Source: Elusimicrobiota bacterium
GTDB lineage: Bacteria > CG03 > SLGR01 > JAGXOG01
Assembly: GCA_027858455.1 (NCBI GenBank)
Contig: JAQICQ010000165.1
Span: 1 to 7,035, forward strand
Direction of reading: 5' to 3'
DNA length: 7,035 nucleotides
This document shows positions 5,497-7,035 of this stretch, in pieces. The notes beneath the pieces were generated by a model that had not been told where the DNA came from, ran no database searches, and worked only from the letters and a program-made list of their open reading frames with translations. A program made the position numbers and the translations under genes. Every line of letters begins with the position of its first letter. The first letter of the stretch is position 1.

Positions 5497-6624
5497 TTAT
5501 TCAGCGTACTTTTTGAATATTTCGTTTGCGGCTTTAAGTGCAGCCGAAAGGCCTGAAAAATCCTCAAGTATAAGCCCCGCGGCAGCTATAAGTTTTAGTA
5601 TATCCGACTTGTCCGCATACCCCATATGGCCCAGCCGGGCTATCTTGCCTTTAAGGTGTGCCTGTCCGCCGGCCGCCACTATCCCGAACCTCTCTTTTAA
5701 TTCTTTAACTATAAAAGATTTCCCTTCCGGAATTTTAATCGCAGTAAGGCCTCGGGCGGGTGATTCAGAAAAAACCTCTAATCCCAGTTTATCCATGGCG
5801 GCCCGGGCGGCCTCGGAAAGCATTTTGTGCCTTTCCCATACATTTTCTATCCCCTCGGAGTTTATCATCCGTAAGGATTGATCAAGTCCGGCTATAAGGT
5901 TAACTGCCGGTGTATATGGTGTTTGACTGTTTTCAAGCCTGGCGGAAGCTTTTTTAAAATCCCAGTAGTAATTTTTTCTATCATTATCACGATATATGTT
6001 TTTTGCCTTCTCATTTACGCATACAAACCCAAGGCCCGGCGGCGTCATCAACGCTTTTTGGGAGCCCGAAACTACAGCGTCTATCCCCCACTCATCGGTT
6101 TTAATAACATCACATCCCAAACCGCTTACTGCATCAACGATAAATGAAGCCGGAGTGTTTTCTACAATTTCCGCTATCTCTTTTATCGGATGGAGCGTTC
6201 CCGTGGAAGTTTCAACTAAAGTCGCAAATACAGCTTTTATGTCATCTCTTCCCTTAAGTTTATTTTTAATATCTTCAGGAGCGGCGGAGCTTCCCCACTC
6301 ATAATTTAATACCTCAGTTTCAACACCAAAGGTCTCCAGAAGTTCTTCCCAGCGTTCACCGAATTTACCGGACACAACGACAAGGGCCTTATCTCCCGGC
6401 GAAGTAAAATTATTTACAGCTGCTTCCATGGCGCCGGTGCCCGAAGAGGTCAATATAAATATCTCCCCCGAACTTTTAAAAATACTCCCTAAATTGCTTA
6501 CCGCTGAAAAATAAAGTTTCTTAAACTCTTCTTTCCGGTGATGTAAAACCGGTTTTGCCAGCGCCGCCAGAGTTTCCGGCGGGACTTCTGTCGGGCCCGG
6601 TGTATAAAGCTGTTTTTTTATCAT
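5497..6624 (-). CDS. Class V PLP-dependent aminotransferase (alanine/serine-glyoxylate type)
   Basis: A 375-residue fold-type I aminotransferase of the class V alanine-glyoxylate / serine-pyruvate group. It opens with YTPGPTEVPPE (7-17), the family hallmark. PLP-site features: SSGTGAMEAA (60-69) for the phosphate, DAVSG (164-168) with D164 facing the pyridine nitrogen, and SGSQKALMTPPG (186-197) with Schiff-base lysine K190. RLGHMGY (330-336) near the C-terminus carries the arginine that would bind the substrate carboxylate. Likely reactions swap amino groups between alanine or serine and glyoxylate, pyruvate or hydroxypyruvate; relatives also act in serine synthesis beside serA, but no serA is visible here. 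An in-frame TAA at 6633-6631 leaves ATG 6624 as first start. No close ribosome site is present. It is followed after 8 nt by the GT39 gene, with no obvious metabolic link. Confidence 0.92.
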   Translation of the reverse strand: MIKKQLYTPGPTEVPPETLAALAKPVLHHRKEEFKKLYFSAVSNLGSIFKSSGEIFILTSSGTGAMEAAVNNFTSPGDKALVVVSGKFGERWEELLETFGVETEVLNYEWGSSAAPEDIKNKLKGRDDIKAVFATLVETSTGTLHPIKEIAEIVENTPASFIVDAVSGLGCDVIKTDEWGIDAVVSGSQKALMTPPGLGFVCVNEKAKNIYRDNDRKNYYWDFKKASARLENSQTPYTPAVNLIAGLDQSLRMINSEGIENVWERHKMLSEAARAAMDKLGLEVFSESPARGLTAIKIPEGKSFIVKELKERFGIVAAGGQAHLKGKIARLGHMGYADKSDILKLIAAAGLILEDFSGLSAALKAANEIFKKYAE

Positions 6625-6671
6625 AATGTTTTAATGGCATATAAATAAAGTCTCCAATTATAATACTTTAA

Positions 6672-6677
6672 ATTATA
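6672..6677 (-). promoter_or_regulatory. Possible -10 box upstream of the aminotransferase
   Basis: TATAAT on the minus strand (6677-6672), preceded by TG two bases upstream; a second TATAAT is at 6662-6657. Neither has a recognisable -35 at normal spacing. Either could drive the aminotransferase-GT39 unit; the region is AT-rich enough for chance matches. Confidence 0.25.
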
Positions 6678-6695
6678 TACACTTCCTCCTTTTTT

Positions 6696-6820
6696 TTATA
6701 TCTCTATAGCCTTATCTATACAACAAATCCCATGTTTGCTTTCTTTTGGTATATCCTTATTATTTAATTGTTCTGTCAGATATTTTTCTCTTTAAATAAT
6801 AGAACTATTTCCTTTTCCAC
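6696..6820 (-). pseudogene. Short frameshifted ORF directly after the toxin gene (unknown)
   Basis: GTG at 6820, 2 nt after the toxin stop, opens VEKEIVLLFKEKN and meets TGA after 14 codons. If one nucleotide is regained in the A5 run (6787-6783), by mutation reversal, sequencing correction or a -1 ribosomal slip, the frame continues through KYLTEQLNNKDIPKESKHGI to a TAA at 6698-6696: 41 residues in total. The position is where the second gene of a toxin-antitoxin operon would start, but I do not recognise the product and it is short for an antitoxin. It may be a decayed fragment, or not a gene at all. Confidence 0.3.
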
Positions 6821-6822
6821 CT

Positions 6823-7035
6823 TTATTTTATTGTCTTTTCATAATCATTATGAGAACCAATCCATATCCAAATAAAGGACTCACCTTCTTTAATAGCTAA
6901 TGCTCGATAAACTATTCCAATTCTGACAGACCATAGTTTGTCAATTTTTTTAAAATGAAGTGACGGATGCTTTGAATTTCTTTTAAGGAGCTGAAAATTT
7001 TTATCAGCTAATTTCTGAATTTGTTCGGTTAAACC
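6823..7035 (-). CDS. ParE/RelE-like toxin, C-terminal part
   Basis: The last 70 residues of a small RelE/ParE-superfamily protein; the 5' end lies past the right edge. The visible chain has a helix with KLADKNFQLLKRNSKHPSLH, then LWSVRIGIVYRALAI (residues 34-48 of the fragment) and FIWIWIGSHNDYEKTIK at the end. The pattern VRI..YRAL....... WIWIGSH.DY is diagnostic for this toxin branch, with R38 and R44 in the beta-sheet and H62 near the C-terminus as the likely functional residues. Such toxins either cleave ribosome-associated mRNA or poison gyrase; which applies cannot be told from this fragment. Roughly 15-25 residues are probably missing. No intact antitoxin is visible downstream, so it is either upstream, outside the window, or lost. 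The surrounding DNA is more AT-rich than the genes to its left, in keeping with an acquired module. Confidence 0.85.
   Translation of the reverse strand, partial: GLTEQIQKLADKNFQLLKRNSKHPSLHFKKIDKLWSVRIGIVYRALAIKEGESFIWIWIGSHNDYEKTIK

Noticed and set aside
5477..6304. Three plus-strand open frames antisense to the aminotransferase
   Set aside because: All are shadows of the well-supported PLP enzyme and show no family motifs.
1..7035. CRISPR, tRNA, insertion sequence or prophage features
   Set aside because: No regular repeat-spacer pattern, cloverleaf, transposase or terminal inverted repeats seen; the only mobile-type signal is the toxin fragment at the right edge.

Overview
The window is bacterial, AT-leaning chromosomal DNA, with six complete protein genes, one gene cut by each edge and one probable gene remnant. 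A sigma70-type consensus promoter is readable upstream of the first gene. Radical SAM and ferredoxin genes suggest an anaerobic or microaerophilic lifestyle. The overall look (AmmeMemoRadiSam genes, class V aminotransferase, many lipid-linked sugar enzymes) recalls uncultured Gram-negative-type lineages such as Elusimicrobiota or Omnitrophota. That taxonomic guess is weak, because there is no rRNA or other marker gene here.

Left part (1-2461): the first 119 codons of a Memo-family protein (AmmeMemoRadiSam protein B) lie on the minus strand behind a perfect TTGACA-N17-TATAAT promoter. Divergent from it is an RNase Z-like metallo-beta-lactamase-fold hydrolase (469-1245, +). Convergent with that is a minus-strand pair, a small [4Fe-4S] ferredoxin (2461-2273) followed after 3 nt by the AmmeMemoRadiSam radical SAM enzyme (2269-1259). 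Two of the three parts of this widespread but functionally unsolved system are therefore present, with a likely electron donor and an MBL hydrolase placed between them. The third part (AMMECR1 domain) is not in the window.

Middle (2462-5488): a 91-bp divergent intergenic region carries a 13-nt direct repeat spaced 22 nt apart, over the promoter and start of a 461-residue fusion protein. The fusion has an N-terminal DPM1/GtrB-like family 2 glycosyltransferase and a C-terminal PAP2 membrane phosphatase. Convergent with it, 14 nt away, is a family 39-like (PMT_2/ArnT-type) membrane glycosyltransferase. The two plausibly form a lipid-linked sugar module: the fusion makes the polyprenyl-phosphate sugar donor and recycles the lipid carrier, and the GT39 enzyme spends the donor on the outer side of the membrane.

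Right part (5497-7035): a class V PLP aminotransferase lies 8 nt upstream of the GT39 gene on the same strand and is probably co-transcribed with it. Further right is a visibly more AT-rich stretch. It holds the C-terminal 70 residues of a ParE/RelE-like toxin (cut by the window end) and, 2 nt after its stop, a short frame that is broken unless one nucleotide is regained in an A5 run. I see no tRNA, rRNA, CRISPR array or insertion sequence. Both plus-strand genes lack a Shine-Dalgarno and have promoter-like sequence right up to the start codon, so leaderless or near-leaderless translation is likely for them.
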